NCBI GenBank assembly: GCA_900543525.1 | Contig: UQRS01000059.1 | Coordinates: 1 to 13,921 of the forward strand | Direction: 5' to 3' | Source of the DNA: an uncultured Oscillospiraceae bacterium | Lineage (GTDB): Bacteria > Bacillota > Clostridia > Oscillospirales > Acutalibacteraceae | Length of the DNA stretch: 13,921 nt | In this document: positions 11,944 to 13,921 of the stretch, one piece after another | Layout of the letters: every line of letters starts with the position of its first letter | Position numbering within the stretch: the stretch's first letter is position 1 | Notes under the pieces: generated by a model | What the model was told of the DNA's origin: nothing | Databases searched by the model: none | Seen by the model: the letters and a program-made list of their open reading frames with translations, nothing else | Translations under genes and position numbers: made by a program

Positions 11944-13685
11944 TTAAGCCTCCTCCACCACGGGGGGGATGAAATTTTCGATGGCGGACCGCAATTTTGG
12001 GTGCCGGATGACAAAATGAATCGCCGGCGCCTTCCCTTTGGAGACCATGACCCACTGCTCCTCATGAATAAGAATCTGCAAATTCCGGAAGGCATGGGCG
12101 CAGCTTTTCTTCAGCGTGTAGTTGGGGTGCGCGGCGGCAAATGTGTCGGTTTCCTTCAGATGGGAAAGATATTCTTCATAGCTGTAGAAAACGTCCGCCT
12201 CATAAAACACGCCCGAAAGGTCGAGGGTCAGCGGTGCGACGGAAAAATCCTCCTGCGTGATTTGCAGAATCTCGTCCGCCAGACTCTCAGCAGCGAGCAC
12301 GCGCTCGGCGCGCTGCCGCTGTGCCGCAGCGTGCCGGATGATACGCTGGCGCCTGCGCTCCGGGACGTTGTTCCTTTGAAGGATTTCCGTCAAAAGCGAT
12401 TCCGGCATGGTGTAGAGCGGCAGGGTGGACAGGATGCTTCTGCGCCTGCCCGGCTTGCCGGAGTCGGCAAGCAGAAAGGCGTTCAGCGCGTTTTCCTTGT
12501 CGCTGCGGTAAATCTCCATCAGGGGACAGGCGTTCTCCAGCAGCTCCTGCGCTCGCTCTGTATAGTATTCCAGCTCTTTCTTCGACTTGGTCAGATAATA
12601 TTTTCCGCTGCCGTGGTGTCCTGCAATGGCCTCCCCCGAAAGGGCGGCCGCGCCCGAAACCTTTAAAAAATGCAGGAAAACATTGTTCTGCACATTCTTG
12701 AGGTAGTAGGGCGAAATCTGCCCGGTCATGTACATGGGAATCCAGCTCTCCAGCCCCAGCATCATATCCTCAAAAGAGCGGTCCAGGTTGTGGATCTGAT
12801 TCAGATGCAGGCCTTTTTTCAGCATCATGGCCATGCCGAACATCCATTTTTTCGGGAACTCGGGATCCTTCGCCATTTCCTGCATCGGCATATCGCTGTA
12901 CATGGTTACCGGCTGCATGGATTTTGAAAGGACGGTGGCTTTGAGAAAATCAAGCTCGCTTTCCATCATCTCTTTCAGTCCGAAATAGGTTCTGGAGGAG
13001 GGCAGCTGAAAGGGCACGGTCGGCACCTTCAGCTCGTCAAAATGGATTGCTTTGATATACTCATTCAAATCGAATTCATCCAGCTTGCTTAAAAAGCTGG
13101 AGATGTCGCTGCTTTGTCCTTTTTTTGCCTGCCCCCAAAGCAGCCAGCTTTGCAGCTTTGCGTACCGCTGGGACAGATCGTCGATCTCGTCGGCGCCGCA
13201 GCCGATCAGCTCGGACAGCGCCATAAGCTCGGCCGGCGCCTCCAGCTCTCTTGCGACGAAGGAGGCGATTGCGCCCGCAAACTGCTCGGAATCGGCCGGC
13301 CGCCTTGTCCCGTTGCGGATACGGAAAATGGTCGAAACATCATAGCTTGTGTATTTGCACAGCCGGTTCAGGTTGATGTCCAGGGCGGCGATCAGGGCGT
13401 TGAAGTTCTGCCGCAGCAGCTCCTTGTCGGTGGAGACAAAATCCTCGCAGGCGAGGAAGGCCTCCCGGACAGAAGGGAGCGTCAGGTCGGTCAGGCCTTT
13501 TTGCCCGGCGGTTTCGGCAATGCGCTGCAGAGGTTTTCGAACCCGGGCGAGCCAAGCTCCGGCACGCGCTCTCCGCTGCGGTAGCGGCTGAAGGTGGCCG
13601 CGGATATGCCGGAAACGCTGCAAAGCTCCTTCGCCGTGCAGGAAAGCAGCGTCATATATTCGTTCAGCTTTTCAGAGAATTTCAT
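11944..13685 (-). pseudogene. Large tandem helix-turn-helix protein of unknown function, frameshifted near its start
   Basis: The first frame begins at ATG 13685 with GAGGT 7 nt upstream: 'MKFSEKLNEYMTLLSCTAKE' then 'LCSVSGISAATFSRYRSGER', an XRE-like helix-turn-helix (about 17-42), and stops at 13491. The second frame carries the remaining about 529 residues from 'PLQRIAETAGQKG' to the stop at 11944. Adding one base near 13532-13537 (GAAAACC) joins them into 580 aa. A second HTH-like segment lies at about 106-140 ('LCKYTSYDVSTIFRIRNGTR'), echoing the first (S/T-x-F/I-x-R-x-R-x-G-x-R-x-P). The rest is mainly helical ('ELDFLKATVLSKSMQPVTMY', 'FPKKWMFGMAMMLKKGLHLN', 'GLESWIPMYMTGQISPYYL'), without a transmembrane segment or a domain I know. 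It could be a regulator with a large sensory part. Sequencing error, true pseudogene and recoding are all possible. Confidence 0.7.
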
Positions 13686-13718
13686 GAAAATACCTCATTG
13701 CATATTTTATTAAGACTC

Positions 13719-13724
13719 ATTATA
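13719..13724 (-). promoter_or_regulatory. -10 box of the tandem-HTH gene
   Basis: TATAAT on the - strand (13724-13719) lies 33 nt upstream of the ATG at 13685. No good -35 box exists; the T-rich TTTTCCG at 13750-13744 is the only candidate and belongs to the edge of the tandem repeat. Expression could therefore depend on a regulator or on the repeat. Confidence 0.5.
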
Positions 13725-13743
13725 CTGCAAATTCCGAGGAAAA

Positions 13744-13798
13744 CGGAAAAGCCCATTTTCAAAGGGACGCCTCAGCTGTGCTTCGGTCAGCATAAAGC
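13744..13798. repeat. 123-bp tandem repeat, copy 1 (55-bp identical part)
   Basis: The 55 bp at 13744-13798 recur without any change at 13867-13921, where the window ends, giving a period of 123 bp. The unit folds: GCCCATTTTC (13751-13760) pairs with GAAAATGGGC (13827-13836), GGACGCC (13765-13771) with GGCGTCC (13804-13810), and GCTG (13775-13778) with CAGC (13788-13791), with C-TTCG-G (13781-13786) at the tip. The repeat starts about 20 nt upstream of the -10 box of the tandem-HTH gene. Confidence 0.92.
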
Positions 13799-13866
13799 TA
13801 TAGGGCGTCCTACCGCAAAGCCGGGGGAAAATGGGCCTTTGTAAAAACCTCCGGCTATATCCGGGT

Positions 13867-13921
13867 CGGAAAAGCCCATTTTCAAAGGGACGCCTCAGCT
13901 GTGCTTCGGTCAGCATAAAGC
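13867..13921. repeat. 123-bp tandem repeat, copy 2, cut by the window end
   Basis: This is identical over 55 bp to 13744-13798. The spacer between the hairpin of copy 1 and this copy (13837-13866) includes CTTTGTAAAAACC and a small CCGG..CCGG stretch. Since the identity runs right up to the last base, further sequence of the unit, and perhaps more copies, are expected beyond the window. Confidence 0.92.

Noticed and set aside
11806..12666. 286-codon + strand open frame opposite the tandem-HTH gene
   Set aside because: No ribosome site or domain is seen, and the opposite strand reads as a coherent helical protein over the same stretch.
13710..13916. 68-codon - strand frame with a repeated MLTEAQLRRPFENGLF peptide
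   Set aside because: The peptide repeat simply reflects the 123-bp DNA repeat, and the frame runs across the -10 box of the next gene. Hairpin structure explains the DNA better than coding.
1..13921. CRISPR array, transposase, integrase or phage genes
   Set aside because: No regularly spaced short repeats with variable spacers were seen, and no frame resembles a transposase, recombinase or phage protein. The only tandem repeats are at 5083-5165 and 13744-13921.

Overview
The window looks like a chromosomal segment of a moderately GC-rich Firmicute, most likely a gut-type clostridium (Oscillospiraceae or a relative). This rests on strong AGGAGG-like ribosome sites, sigma-A promoters with TATAAT boxes, an HPr with the regulatory serine, a lipobox-anchored foldase, DUF5684 and DUF998 proteins, and paired Gfo/Idh/MocA dehydrogenases. 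The taxonomic call is inference; no rRNA or tRNA gene is present.

Left part (1-4707, + strand) is an accessory block of small-molecule modification and resistance-type genes. Two small GNAT acetyltransferases (253-678 and 706-1152) end at a hairpin. A textbook promoter with a 16-bp palindrome at the transcription start (1336-1384) then drives what looks like one operon: a TetR-type repressor, a zinc-ribbon 'cysteine-rich KTR' mini-protein translationally coupled to it, a DUF998 membrane protein broken by a 1-nt frameshift, a YhbS-like GNAT, and a Vat/CatB-type hexapeptide acyltransferase that keeps the catalytic His. A separate promoter drives a carboxymuconolactone decarboxylase-family protein (4369-4707), closed by a strong terminator.

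Middle part (5041-9178, - strand) is more housekeeping. A lipoprotein (5252-6988) joins a SurA/PrsA-like foldase ectodomain to a DUF5684 membrane domain and an acidic, repeat-bearing tail. It has a structured 5' leader of about 190 nt and an unusual 3' UTR with four copies of a short repeat before a perfect 15-bp terminator. Upstream lie a stand-alone HPr and an overlapping rimM-trmD pair, each with its own promoter or terminator.

Right part (9387-11792, + strand) is a two-gene operon of Gfo/Idh/MocA oxidoreductases, probably for sugar, cyclitol or glycoside oxidation, ending in a bidirectional terminator. Facing it on the - strand is a large protein of unknown function with two helix-turn-helix-like segments (11944-13685), interrupted by a 1-nt frameshift near its start. 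Immediately upstream of its promoter begins a tandem repeat of 123-bp period whose unit folds into a long hairpin capped by a C(UUCG)G loop. The window ends inside the second copy.

The least explained items are the foldase-DUF5684 fusion with its leader and 3' repeats, the tandem-HTH protein, and the 123-bp structured repeat. No complete defence, CRISPR, phage or transposon system was found.
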